From positions 558,001 to 622,000 of the forward strand of contig MU119202.1 of the NCBI GenBank assembly GCA_014904845.1: DNA of 64,000 bases. Reading direction: 5' to 3'. A program made the position numbers and the translations under genes. The notes under the pieces are model-generated. The model saw only the letters and a program-made list of their open reading frames with translations, was not told where the DNA came from and did not search any database. Positions 13,322-25,712 of this stretch are shown in pieces (positions within the stretch are counted from its first letter, which is position 1; each line of letters starts with the position of its first letter). The DNA comes from Acephala macrosclerotiorum (Eukaryota > Ascomycota > Leotiomycetes > Helotiales > Mollisiaceae).

Positions 13322-16300
13322 TTATCCCAAAGCCTCCTTCATAATATCGCCAAGCACACTCATCCGTTGAGGGGGCTTAAACGGCTTCTGTCCAATAAGT
13401 GTCTTCTTCGGCTGTCTCTTTTCTGTGACTCCAAATCTTCCACCTCCAGGTTTCTGGATACCCTTTTTAGGGCTTCGGGTAATATTCGCCCTGGTCTCTC
13501 TTAAGACAGGCTTTCCTTTGTGAGTAAGATGGACGCCTTCCTCCATATTCTCATCCCCTTGAACGACTTTCCACTTCTCCTTACTCTCCTCCTTGATAAC
13601 TACTTTCGGCTCATTCTCCTTCTTGCCCACGCCATCGATCTTCAATCGTCGCGTATAGCTGCCGCCATGGATCCTTTCCCATCTCACCTTCTCACTATAT
13701 TTCTCCTGGCAATCCCGGTTATGAGCGAGAATATCGTCCAATGGAATAGCCGCTCTTGGCTTCATCATAGCCTCAGAAACCAAAGGTCCTTTCCACTCGC
13801 CACTGGTGACCCTCGCTCCTTCTCTAACATCTTTCGGAGCAACTGGTGGTGGAGGAGGCATACTCCCGAGAGCGCTACCTTGAGTCTGAGAAACGCTATG
13901 CTCAAAAAGGTGGTCTTCAAGTGCATCCTTGGGGAGGTCGAAGATCCAGTTCTTCTCCTCCATCAAACCCACAAACCTCCCCACCATCTCCTCTTCCCCC
14001 CCCTCCGCTCCATGTCCCTTAAGCGTCTCTCTACTCCCCACAACCAATAACTTAGTCTTCGCCCTCGTGAACGCGACATTAATCCTCCTCCAATCCTTCA
14101 ACAGCTCCCCAATACTCTTCGCTTCATTACTCCTCACTAAAGACAAAAGAATGACTTCTTTATCTCTACCCTGAAATCTGTCGGCGGTATGCATTTCAAC
14201 ATCTGGATGAGCGCGAAGATTATGTTTCAGGAGCGCGAGTTGGGAGCGATAGTGTGTCATTACGCCAATAGAGGAGGCAGGGACGCCGGTACTGAGGAGC
14301 GAGAGAACGAGTTGGGTTATGAGTGTTGCTTCCGTAGGGTTAACAATCCGATTCCCCTTAGCTTCTTCCCTTGAAATCGGCAACAACGGATCCGTGTTTA
14401 CAAACGATACTTTCGTAGCAGGATCAAGCAGAGTTCGAATCCAGCATGATCCATGATTTAGACCCGCGCAAATCGTTCTCTGGCTCCGGGAAAGAGTTGA
14501 AGGTGAGAAATGGTGGGATTTCAATCTATCCAAGCTAGGGATTACCATACTCCGATCAGCGACCTCTTGACTACCGCATTTGAGACGCCCGTTATAGATT
14601 AGGTTGTTGGAGAGGGTCATTACGTCGGCGCACATGCGGTATTGGTGTTCGAGGTAGACGACTGAGCCGGGGTGCATGTCGGAGAGGTGCTTGAAGAGAC
14701 TTATGTCTAGGCCTCCGGTGCGAGCTTCTTCATTTTGGACCAGGGGGGGAAGTTGATTGTGGTCTCCTACGAGGATAAAGGTTCGTGCTAGACGGATTGG
14801 TCCTAGGCACACGGGGAGAGTGATCTGGGAGGCTTCGTCGACGATACAGTAGTCGAAGGTTCGTTCGTTGAAGATGACATGGTTGATTCCTAGACATGTA
14901 GTTGCCACGATTGGAGTATCGTGCCAAGCGTGTCTTATTTCCTCGAAGGAGTCCCTCTTGGTCGCTGCAAGCGTGGCAAACTCTTGAACTTCTGGGCTGA
15001 TCTTTGAGAGAGTGCCAATACGCAAAATTGGAATGCCATCATCTTTGAGCTTCAGAAGGATGTTGTCGACGGCGGTGTGCGTATATGATGTCAGTAAGAC
15101 ACTCTTGCCCTGTGAAACCAGAGCTCGAATAATATGGGCGATCGTGGTGGTTTTGCCGGTACCAGGCATGCCGAGAACAAGGGCATAGTCTTCAGCGCTC
15201 ATGACTTTCTGAATTGCTCTTCTCTGATCGACGTTGATGTTCTCTCGATCCTTCAACGTATATGCTGTAGCTTGGGACTTGAATCTCGGTGCGTTTAGGT
15301 CCACAACTAGGCCGCGAATCTGGCGCGATCCGAATGGTCCATCAGCCATTGTCTGGATTAGATTGTTTCGGACAGTAGCCATGCCGTTACTAAATTCGTC
15401 CTTGTCTAGTCTATACCTCACGGGCTCTTCATAGGTCTTTCCTTCATCGTCTGCCATAGTGGATCCCTCCCGAGCCACTTCCATGACGCTGGCAAAGACT
15501 TGGTTGTCGGTTTCGTCGAAGCCTGGTTGTCGGATCCTGGCGTTGTGCAGTCTTCGATCCACTGCCACGGTGATACGCCTCTTACGAACATGAGTGACGA
15601 ACCCATTTGCCAAAGCAAAATGACCGTTTTCATCTGATATCACAATGGGTTCTCCAACAACGATCTGCGAATCGAGAAAAGAGAAGCCCGGTGGTGGCTC
15701 GGGCTTGACGAGAGAATATCGATAGCGGTTGATCTTTGATTGCTGTGTCTCTTCGTAGACTGAGCCCGGCTCGACGATCAAATCGGAGAAGCATCTCCCC
15801 AACTTCTCTCGCTCAGAACTAAGCATAGTCCACAGCTCTCGACGGAACTTCAAACTTTCCTTCTCTTCCTTAGTAAGCAAGTCATCCCACTTCAGGAAGA
15901 ATTCTTTGTGCTTTGGTGTGAGATGCTTGACAACATCATCGAACTTTGTACCCATAGCACTAGTCTCGCCCGTGCCGTCGTCGGCTAGTCGATGATAGAT
16001 GAAGCATGGTACTTTCGCGTAACAGCGACCGCACATGTTTTCCTTCCTCAGCATTGGGGGAAGCTGAGCGTCACGCTCGCGGACAAAGCATGCCAGCTCG
16101 TTTCGTTGCATAATCATATGGCGAAGCTCGTGGCGAATTGCAGGGATTCTGATCGTCTCTGACGATTCCATGTAATAAAGAATACCGTAAGCTATTTCGA
16201 CATCGTATCGATCGGAAAGAAGAAGGTTGTAAAGAGCCGTCTGAGCGCGATGACCGGCACTTTGGTTTTTCCCAGTCTTGACCTCGAACGGAACAGTCAA

Positions 16301-18803
16301 TGTGCGTTGCTTGCCAGCATCATTCATGGTGACCTGGACTGTAGCATCGACGTTGCCTTTTAGGCCATACATCGGAGACCAGACATGCTCCTCGACATCT
16401 AGAAGCTTGGTGATACACATGGTGGCCTTTTCTCCATTGCCAGCCTTTACAATAGCTTGCGGCTGTAAACTGTCAGCTCCATACTTTGAAATGAACAACA
16501 GTTGTGAATACCTTTGGCTGAGAAGAGACAAACAGCTCGGCCCAGCTTTGCAGTTCGCCCATCTTGCTCTGCAGATATTGAACAGCATGTTCAACTTGTA
16601 GCTTGATGGCGTAGAGAAGTTCAAGGTGATTTGTGGCAATCTTCTCAATGAGCTCTGTCAACCACTCAGTATCCCAGCGATTTGCTAGCATCGCCGCCTG
16701 GAATATTTCGTGCAATATTGTGCCATACACGAGAGGAGGAGATGCCTCGCTTGTGCTTTTGATCCTATCCTGGAGCACAGCGCGACGGGTACACCCAAAA
16801 GAATCTGCAACTACTGTTGACGATATCAGATGATCTGGATGGAGAATGAGAATATTCTTATCATCATCGACGATGCATTTCCCGCTTTTGTCAAAGAGGC
16901 CAATGACATGGACGAATGCCTTGACAGTAACAGGCGACTCAGTCCAAATACCTCTTAGATGAACGACCTTCAGAGTTTTTGCACGGTCGACTTGAAGTAG
17001 CAATATCTATTGTGATCAGCAGGATGTCGATACTGAGAGAATAGAACATACCTTTTCAGGCTGTTTTCGGCCCTTTGCATTCTCAAATTCGGAATCTAGG
17101 ATATTTGTAACAAGGTACCTTTGTATGGCTCGTACTTTTTGAGTGGACTGAACAACACTTAGTAAACTTATGGAGAGATGGAGGCATCATATTTGCTATT
17201 GAAATCTCGTACGTACAGATGAGAGGCTATTGGTTTTTTGTTGTATGGACTGAGTAGCAGAGGCAACGGCTTCCTCGAAATCATTCTCATCTAAACCGTC
17301 GTCCCCAAATTCATCATCTGAATCCGCCTTTGATGCTTCTACCCTCTCCTGACGCGAGGCCCCTCTGCCATTTGCTGTTGCTGCCGCCCCTCTATTGGCA
17401 GGCTGTGCATGTTGGTCAAATTGTGATGCAATATGTTCTAGGCTCGCACTGAACACATCGTCATCATCCGAGTCATCAAAGTCGTCTTTCGCAGGCCTCG
17501 AAGTGTTGGGTATATCGGATTTGTATTCTGGTATCGAGTACAGCGTTTTATGGACTGCACTTGAAGACTCACGAACTGGAGGTGGTGGAAGAGGCGGGGC
17601 AATGGTGGGTGAGTTGCTCTGGGGTTCTGAAGTCTTGTCAGGAACTACTTCAAACCCCTCGAGCAAACTCTCGTCAAGGTCGTCGTCGTCGAAGTCTCCA
17701 TAGTCGGACGAATCGGAATTCGGCAGTGGTACTTCTTCAGCGACATCTCTCATTTCCTCGTCCTGCCTAGGCTGCGACTCTTCCTCGGGTGTGACCGAGG
17801 AGCTAGACTGAATTGGGTCCTGTGGTTTAGGCTGCTGCGACAACCCTTCCTGCACCCTCTCAATCAGCATAGATAATCTTGAGGGACCAACATTCATTGA
17901 TTCAGCGAAGACATCATCAGTGTCGTGATTCCCTACTCTTCGGCGCTTTGGAAATTGCGTGCCACAACTATTCGTTCTTCTGAAACCAGCAATAGATCTC
18001 GGGGTCACGTTCTCCTTGGATGGTTGTGGTGATGATGTGTGCATGAAATGTGCTAGAGCTGGGATTGGTCCTTGGGGTGTTGTAGTATTGGATCCGTTCA
18101 GAGAGTACCGTCCCCAAATCTCAGAGCCCGGGTCCAATTGAGGAGTCAAGGTTTCCGTCCTCGCCTTGAAATGAGCCGATGCAGTTGCTGGCGAACCCAC
18201 TGGAGACGAACTTCTCGCTCGTTTCTTCCTAGCGCCTCGAAATCCGTTTCCTGAAGCATCCAAGGTATCCTTCGCAGTGTCCCATTCTATACGCTCTTCT
18301 GGAGATATGCTTTGGACCGTGCGTCGAGCATCGCCCATTCCAATTAGGTCCAGCAAAGCCAGCTTTCCTGCAGGGGTCGTAGGAATGTCTTTGCGCAGAG
18401 GTGGCAACACAATTTGCTCCGGAGAAACCTTCTTCTGTTGTGGCCCAGCCACAGTCTCTATAGTCGGGACAGCTTCATTCTCCTTCTCATCATCAGAGAG
18501 AAGACTAATAATGGGCTTCTCTAGTTTCCCCGGCTTCAGTTGGCGTCCAAATTGAAAGCTGTTGAGCTTATTCTTCGTAGCAGTCGAGACCGGAATCGGT
18601 GGCTTTTCTTGCAGAGGTGTCGGATTGGCTCTCGAGGTTTGGTTTCCGGAGAAACTCTTATTCTTGTGGTATGGCGGTCGAGGTTGCTGTTTGTTTGTAT
18701 ATCGTCAGCGTGATTCTCCCCGCAATGCAAACAATTGGATGAAAAGATATACCCTTGATTTCGCAGAATGATTCTGATCCGAGAACGATTTCTGGAGAGG
18801 CAT
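13322..18803 (-). CDS. DNA2: Dna2 ATP-dependent nuclease/helicase
   Basis: Processes Okazaki-fragment flaps and resects DNA ends in the nucleus. Five exons on minus: 18803-18753, 18686-17217, 17147-17052, 17006-16512 and 16462-13322; all junctions are phase 0 and give 1,750 aa (yeast Dna2 is 1,522). The first about 500 residues are a low-complexity regulatory tail with acidic DDDD/SDSSDYGDFDD patches. The RecB-like nuclease follows: Cys in DSFGCTRR (about 611), EVKTGKN (about 763), and CGRC plus a further Cys (about 848-856), together forming the 4Fe-4S set. The SF1B helicase has Walker A GMPGTGKTTT (about 1138), DEASQ (about 1245), GDHNQLPP, EHQYRM and TADRFQGRDKEV. A basic C-terminal tail of about 180 residues ends in EALG. 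It is divergent from the carrier gene. Confidence 0.95.
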
Positions 18804-19213
18804 CCTATCAATTTGGCGCATTCATTTATGTCATGGGCAGTTTTGGGGTCCAGCTGGTGTTGTTGGTTGATGATGTAGAGATGTTGCAAAGTCTTGCTTT
18901 TCGCGATCAATACACGGTCGTCGCGCTTTCCTCCCTGGAGTACGCGACGCGACACCGCCTTCTCAAAAGGTACAGCGCCAACGCTAGGCCTATCATAGTT
19001 TCGTGGGATGTGGGACAGCGGCAAAAGCCCCATCCAAGGATCGGCTATTCGTTTTACAGGCCGGGAGCTTTGAAGCTTTGTGACAGAGATCGCAGTCGAA
19101 CGAGGACTCTGACAAACAACAATCCAGATATCTTGGTATGTACCATGCAAACTTTGCGAAAAGGTCGGAACTGCTAGATCTATGCTGACTTCCATTCTAG
19201 AGCCTCCGCCACG
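18804..19213. promoter_or_regulatory. Shared divergent promoter of DNA2 and carrier gene
   Basis: There are 410 bp between the two start codons. Two directly adjacent ACGCG cores lie at 18942-18946 and 18947-18951, about 140 bp upstream of the DNA2 ATG. ACGCG is the core of the MBF (MCB) site that drives S-phase genes in yeasts; the role here is inferred. Confidence 0.45.
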
Positions 19214-20394
19214 ATGTCTTCCGATCAGAAGCCCTTAGGCTTCATTTACCAGTTCGCGGCAGGTACGACCCCTCCAACGCCCGTGTGCCTGTCAATTGAA
19301 GCTTACAAGATGTACAGGAGCTATCGCTGGTGTGTCTGAGGTGAGTTCCTACCTGCTAGAAGTTGGAAGTTAAGTTGGGACTAAATCGCGCATTTTCACA
19401 GATCTTGGTTATGTAGGTTTCCCCCATTCTTCATACTTGAAAGGTCGCGTGCTGATATGCTGGATGCAGGTACCCATTGGATGTTGTCAAGACTAGAATG
19501 TGAGCTTCGCCTTTATACCGAAACGACGGGATACAATGTTGACAGGTCCGCAGACAATTGCAAGCTGGTGGGGCTACTAGTGCAGAGGCATACACTGGCA
19601 TGGTTGATTGCTTCCAAAAGATTGTCAGAACTGAAGGGTATGTTTGTATGTCGTGGCATAGGACATTCTTCTGACGGTGGTCCAGTTTCTCTCGTCTCTA
19701 CCGAGGGATTGAAGCTCCTATTCTCATGGAGGCTCCCAAGCGAGCAACCAAGTTCGCAGCCAATGATTCATGGGGCAAATTCTACCGCGACCTGTTCGGC
19801 ATGGCAAAGGCAAACCAATCTCTCTCGATTCTCACTGGAGCTACCGCTGGTGCTACAGAAGCTTTTGTTGTGGTTCCCTTCGAGCTAGTCAAGATTCGAC
19901 TTCAAGACAAGGCCTCGGCAGGAAAATACACTAGCAGCTTGGACGCCGTTACCAAGATCATCAAGAGCGAGGGTCCTCTTGCACTCTACAATGGACTGGA
20001 AAGCACCTTGTGGAGACACATCCTTTGGAATGCTGGTTACTTTGGCTGTATCTTCCAAGTTCGAGCTCTCCTGCCGAAGACAGAGAAGAAGAGCACACAA
20101 ACACTCAATGAGATGCTGGCAGGTGCCACTGGAGGAACTGTCGGAACCATTCTTAACACACCCATGGACGTGGTCAAGTCTCGAATCCAGAACAGCCCCA
20201 AGGTTGCAGGTTCGGTTCCCAAGTACAACTGGGCGTGGCCATCAGTCGCACTTGTCATGAAGGAGGAAGGCTTTGGAGCTCTCTACAAGGGTTTCATTCC
20301 CAAGGTGCTCAGATTAGGTCCAGGTGGTGGTATCTTGTTGGTCGTCTACACCAATGTGATGGACATGTTCCGCAGGATGCAGACTCCGGCATGA
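19214..20394 (+). CDS. ODC: Mitochondrial 2-oxodicarboxylate carrier
   Basis: Inner-membrane carrier exchanging 2-oxoadipate and 2-oxoglutarate-type acids. Six exons: 19214-19262, 19318-19340, 19402-19412, 19470-19499, 19554-19637 and 19686-20394; phases are consistent and give 301 aa, the normal carrier length. All three carrier repeats carry the P-x-[DE]-x-x-[KR]-x-[RK] signature: PLDVVKTR (spanning exon joins), PFELVKIR and PMDVVKSR. The body matches fungal Odc proteins (WDCFQKIV-like loop, GATEAFVVVPFELVK, WNAGYFGCIF, LRLGPGGGILLVVY). The 5' part is split into five exons of 49, 23, 11, 30 and 84 nt; reading through the 11-nt exon immediately meets a stop, so its splicing is needed. The third and fourth exons together encode ILVMYPLDVVKTR. 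Confidence 0.92.
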
Positions 20395-21587
20395 TTGCAA
20401 GAAAATGATGAGCAATTTGATGAAACGTGTGTACTGCAGCTTTCGGATACTCAAATCCGAGATTCCTTGTACAGCCTCGCATTAGATATAGAGAGAACTA
20501 GGATTGAGAGGGTGGTGGTACTGCCTGAAAACATTTGATTCGGAATACAGCAACAGCAAGTGCGGAAATAAGATACCATCAAGAGAGACTTACAATTCCG
20601 ATTTGTGCTCTTTTCACATTTGCGGAAAGATTTTGGTTTGCCATCATTATTTCAGTCTTCTTCTGCATTTATTGCATGGGCATTGTGAACTTGAGCTTTA
20701 TAGCAATTTATGCTTTGTGTCTTCAACATTGCCTCCACATTCAGAACGGGCATACATGACTGCACCTCTGGTTCTCTTACTGGGTTTTTATGGTTCGCTT
20801 GTGAGAGTGTTTGCTGTAAATGAGCTTTCCTGCAATCGTTTAAAAATAGGGGTAAGCAGACCAAGTAAACATGGAATTCAGCAATATATCTGAACTGTCA
20901 GGTTTCTTTATTGTTGTTTAGATTGTTCACGCACCGTTTTTCACAAGTAGCTCAATGCAACTAATTGCTACAATTGAGTTCAGAACCCATCGTGCTTTTC
21001 ATATACTGCAGCTGTCTGAAAATTTGAGTATCAAGAGTTGATGGATGAACCTTTTGCTGCACTTTAGAACATGTCTTGTATATTACATACTAAACACAAT
21101 TAGTAATCTTCCAATGCCCTCCAGTGAATTAGAACGTCTCTTACAGACTCTCGACTTCAAATCATTGAACGACTGCACAAGAAGTTGTATCAAAGCCGAA
21201 GCGCTCAGGGGAGACGAGCTCCACGTGACTCCAAAACCAACATAGCCAACGAACAACGAACTGTGGAGCGAGGACGAAATCCTAACACATAGACAACTAA
21301 ATTTCAATCTTTCAGTGCATTTAGACCAATTTGAAAACACATTTCGGATTATCTTGTTCGAGGTCGGTTTATCCGTTCCGTCGAGCATGGCTTGCCTCGT
21401 TACTCGCTAGCGGATTCTGGAGATCGATGCATAACAACACAGCTGCGACCTTCCTCCTCTCCTATCCACAACTATTCCATCAACGAACGCCAAATCAACC
21501 TTTCGACGCCATTTCCAGATCTTCCGGTCTCACGCGACGAAAGTCCCATCAAAATCTTCTGCTCCTAGATCCAGATCAACTGAAATC
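20395..21587. other. Intergenic: carrier 3' UTR and leader of next gene
   Basis: No conserved coding frame is seen. The first part is AT-rich and fits a 3' UTR; the part from about 21300 to 21587 is pyrimidine-rich and fits the 5' leader of the basic protein gene, since a GTAAGT donor at 21588 begins a leader intron. Confidence 0.5.
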
Positions 21588-21699
21588 GTAAGTATATGTC
21601 ATGTTTCTGGTCGCATTGTTGCGCTCGACGACGCGTCCCAAAATTGCGCCAACTCAGCGTTCTCCCCCACCACGTATATTTATACTAATTCTTTTGCAG
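21588..21699 (+). other. Probable 5' UTR intron (112 nt)
   Basis: Donor GTAAGT at 21588 and acceptor TTTTGCAG ending at 21699, 7 nt before the ATG of the small basic protein. A branch-like TACTAAT lies at about 21683-21689. The ATG sits just after the acceptor, which is common for highly expressed fungal genes. Confidence 0.6.
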
Positions 21700-21706
21700 A
21701 AGCACG

Positions 21707-22453
21707 ATGGCCAGAGAAGGAACTCGATCTGCGACCGGTACGGACTACCATAGTTCTCTGCTGCCCGCTCCAGCTTGTCATGAAGCTCAGCGCGTCGGCT
21801 TCTCGAGCTCTGCTGAACCGTATATCTAGGAAACTCCCGGCCAAGAGTCTTCCCTACCGTCACCGAGACCCCCGCCACTACTACAAAGAAGCGGGCAACC
21901 GCAAACACCGGTGCTAAGAGAGGTCCCAAGACTACAACCACCAAGGCTGCTAAGCCCACTGGAGTCACCAAGAAGAAGGCCGTACCTGCGAAGAAGACGT
22001 CCGTTGCTGACAAGGTAAGCATTCACGCATTTCACTTACGGCATATTGACTAACATCTTCTCAAGGTCGAGGGAGTCATCAAAAAGGCTGAGGGCGCTGT
22101 GGCCAAGAGCCCAGCAAAGAAGGTATGTGTCGAGAATCCATTGTTGTGATCCGCCCTCGACGCGTCGACGACCCCTGTCTCTCAAAAGCATGGTCCCGAA
22201 ACACATCATCAATGCCTCTCTGTCCCTTCCAAGTGGAGGAAATTATTTGCGCAAAGATCTATCTCATACTTAATTCTTATCATTTCATGAGACATTTATC
22301 CTTCCGTTTCAACTTTGATATTGATTGATATCTTCAGCCACAATTACCTTGACTAACGAAACTAATATCATTTCTCAACAGGCTGCTGGTACCAAGAAGA
22401 CCAAGGGTACGGATGGCCCCAAGAAGACTACTACCGCCGCCAAGAAGAAGTAA
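21707..22453 (+). CDS. Small Lys/Ala/Thr-rich basic protein, histone H1-tail-like
   Basis: Function unknown. Four exons, 21707-21737, 21830-22014, 22066-22122 and 22382-22453, join in phase to 114 aa. The N-terminus is MAREGTRSATG; nearly all the rest is AAK/TTKK/PKK-like low complexity (for example TKAAKPTGVTKKKAVPAKK and GTKKTKGTDGPKKTTTAAKKK), with a short helix-forming segment VEGVIKKAEGAVAKSPAKK between. The composition resembles the tail of linker histone H1, but no winged-helix globular domain is present, so it is not a normal H1. DNA or RNA binding in the nucleus is a reasonable inference. The last intron is 259 nt, long for this window. The weakest boundary is the first intron (acceptor TATATCTAG at 21829). 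Confidence 0.75.
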
Positions 22454-23238
22454 AGCCCTCATACGAAAATGACTCTCCATCATATGCTCGAATATGGACA
22501 AGGACTCCGCACGTCTTCTCCAGTTTCACATAACCTACTGAGATGACTTACGCTCTGATACCCCTTGTTCTCTTCGCGTCTGTGGAGCGAAATTATGGCG
22601 TTAGAGGAGTTTAGCTACGGATGGGATGGGTAGATGTACGACGGCTATCTGATCAGCCGATTAATGGTATGCACGGAATAGTACATGCTGTTTGAGGGCG
22701 CGGGATGGGATGGATATGGGCCTTTTCATTTCATGTGTCTTTTCCTGGCTTGTATCTGTTGTCTATGATCGTTTCTCTTTGGTGCCGCAGTACAGTATAT
22801 GCAAGGTCGACTTTTCACATACACGTATGCTTTCCCATGAATTGTGACTTCCTTCAACTTATCTTTGTGTGTTTCAATCCCAAAGGCAGAATTCGTTTGG
22901 TCAGTCATGCTCCAAGTGGATAACGAGTTCTTCGAAAGATACCTATCACCCTGAAGCCCACCTTGAAATATGTTTTCCCTCCACTACAAGCGACTCTCTT
23001 TTACTTTGAAAGCACATTTCAGCATTGCATGTTTGAGTCAACATTCAAACAAGTCTTTCGCCAATCCACCCCTCCAATGTTTCATTGTGTTTAGCACGGA
23101 CAGTACGTTAGGATAGCATGTTGCTCATTGTTCTGCTCTATCACACCATCGCATCTGCAGCTTCCTACTAAAACAAGCAACGGATTTTGCTCACAATGCC
23201 CACCAAGCCCATTCTCTCCTCACACCGTTTGCCTTTTG
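22454..23238. other. Intergenic between convergent genes
   Basis: This is the 3' flank of both the basic protein gene (plus) and the SurE-TTL gene (minus). Short open frames only; no conserved motif or repeat was seen. Confidence 0.5.
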
Positions 23239-25712
23239 CTACCTCCGCCCCAGATCAACATCCCTAACAAGCACCATCTCTCCCTCCTTTCTCTCCACTT
23301 TCCCCGCTGTCCGCACCCCGAAGAATTCCCCAACAGCCTTCTCCATTACACCTTCCCATACTCCAGCCACAACGCCCCACAATTCATCTCCCGTCTGCCT
23401 AAAATCCGGGAAAGCATTTACCTCCAGCAGCCAGGCTGTTCCTGCTTCGTCAACAAGGAAGTCAAGACCGAACACCTCGAACGCATTCGGCAGCGTCTGA
23501 AAATGAACCATCATACCCTTCGCCGCTGCCTCGAACACCTCTCCCGTCGTCTCCTTTATTTGCCTGATTATCGACCCCTTGAGTTCAGCCTGGAGAGGAA
23601 GAGATGAGAAGAGTTGAACAGTTCCATCCGAGACGGAGGGCTGGAGACAGGTATTTGTTAGATGCGGTGAGAGATCTGTCCCCTCTCCTTCTGTTGAACT
23701 TGACCAAGGAGCAACATAAGCTGCCCCAGCAAATAGAGCAAGCATTTCCGAAAACACATAAACCTTCAACGATCCAACTGCCAGAACATAAGTCCTAATA
23801 TGGAATTTCCGATCGTTTCCCCGGATTAGAAGTGGTGGGTGGATATACGGCTGAGCGATGAAATGTCGAAGGTGCGAGGTGACGATGTAATCTCCTCCTT
23901 CTCCCTTCTCTTCCTCTGCATTTCTATCGTCGTCTTCAATGTCAGAATCCGGAGCATCAGCCTCCCACTCCTCAAAAATCCCCGCCAACTCCCCCTCAGT
24001 ACTAAACAACCTGATCCCCTGTCCCCTATCACTCATCCCAGGCTTTAAAATCCACCATTTCCTCTCTTTTCCCTCCTTCCCATCATTCTCTTCCAAACTA
24101 GCTCGGAGTTCAAAACACTCGACTAAAGCATCGTCTAGGAATTCAGCGTAGTCAAGTTCGAAATCACAGGCGGGTTTAATGTTCGAAGAGAGGATTGAAG
24201 AGGGGTGTTTGGTTATCCAGGTGTGGGAGGTTGTGCTGAGGTAGTGTTTACGGATTAAGGCTTTGCGGATTATGTAGGCATTGGAGAGGGAGGTGGTGGG
24301 GTGGGTGAGGATGCGGTCGAAGGGGAGGGTTTCGTAGGAGGAGATTTGGAGGAGTGGTGCATCTGGTGATGGCAGCTCGGAGAGGGAGGAGATGAGTGTG
24401 TATGATCCTTCTGGGAGGCGGGATTTGAGAGCAGATAGAATGAGAGGCTGGACATAAGCATCTTCATAATTGATGAGAGCATAGAAGTGCTTGGATGGTT
24501 TGCTTGAGAGGTATAATGTGTCCATACTCGGAACAGTGGGAGAAGGCCTGCGAATGAAATAGTCAGAGAGGAACAGGGAGGCGAAGGTGGAAAGTCTATG
24601 TATTGGTCTAACATGGTCTAATGCTCCAATGCTATGCATAACCACACTCACAGCTTCAGCTCTCCTTCTATTTTCGCTGCTGGCGCATGCATGAAGTTCG
24701 CCTTCAAAGGTGTTACGCTAGAGATTGTCAGTGGAGTATTCAGACATAAACTCTAAGGGCATCTTACCTAGTGTACCCCTCTTTTACAGCCCACCCATCA
24801 TTGCCTGGTCCCGCTTCTTCCACGCTCTTATAGACATCCGTAAATCTCGGTGCCCACTTAAAATGCTTATGCTTATGCCTCGTAACCTTCTCCCCATCCC
24901 CACTACCATTGATATCCCCCTGCCCTTCCCTCTCCCTAATCTTTTGTTCTTCTTCATCTGCATCACCCTCCTCATCTTCCACTTCTTGGAAACAACTTCC
25001 ATCTCCCCAATAGTTTTGCAACATATTTGTCCAAAGCACTTTCCTCTCCCCAACATTCTCCACCAACGGAACATTAACCGTATAAAGATCCACCCCCTCT
25101 CCCCAATTCTTCCACAAATAATCAACCAACCTCACGCTCAACTTACTCGCTCCAGCAATGATTTCTGGGTCATGATTCCTCGAAAAGAAAGCATAGCTCA
25201 ACGCAATAGCTTTCCTCTTGCACACAGCAGCCTCTAACGCGCCTCCCAGCGTCCCCGAACTCAAACTAAAAACAGCCGTACTATTCCTCCCATAATTCGG
25301 TCCCGAAACAACCAAATCCACAGGTCCCCTATCATGAAAATAATGATAAAGGCCGATCTGTACACAACTCGCCGGTGTACCATCTACCAACACCCATTCC
25401 TCTTGTTCTTTTGACCCCGCGGGTAAAGGACGAGTATGCGTAGTTCCATCATCTTGATGGAGTGTGCCAGGACGGAAGTAAGTAGGCTTGACAGTCTGGC
25501 CGATGATGTGCGCTTTTCCGATCCAGGAGCGTTGGGTGTGTGGAAGGACGACGGAGACGGTGTGGCCTGCGGCTTGGAGGTTGTGTACGAGGGAGTGCAC
25601 GTAGGGAGAGGATTGGTTGGAGGGAGGGCCGTCGTCGTTTACCACCTTTGGTTGTTAGCTCAATGGACATCGCTTTGCACAGATAGTGTTGTTATCTTAC
25701 GAGAATATGCAT
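23239..25712 (-). CDS. PBY1: PBY1-type fusion of SurE nucleotidase and tubulin-tyrosine-ligase-like domain
   Basis: Orthologue of yeast Pby1, a P-body-associated protein with a SurE-like phosphatase joined to a TTL-like ATP-grasp ligase. Four minus exons: 25712-25701 (only 12 nt, coding MHIL), 25645-24768, 24717-24652 and 24547-23239; phases match and give 754 aa. Residues 1-297 carry the SurE hallmarks: the metal-binding NDDG right after the first exon join, SPYVHSLV, VSGPNYGRN and SSGTLGGALEA. An acidic, Glu-rich linker (DEEGDADEEEQ) interrupts the SurE end. The TTL part shows KPGMSDRGQGIRLF (about 487), the IRTYVL strand, HLTNTCLQ (about 615) and LLEVNAFPDF (about 693), the ATP-grasp metal and nucleotide residues. 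It converges with the basic protein gene. Confidence 0.92.

Noticed and set aside
13520..14050. 176-codon plus frame inside DNA2
   Set aside because: Antisense shadow of the Dna2 C-terminal coding sequence.
24725..25237. 170-codon plus frame opposite the SurE domain
   Set aside because: Antisense shadow; the SurE motifs are on the minus strand.
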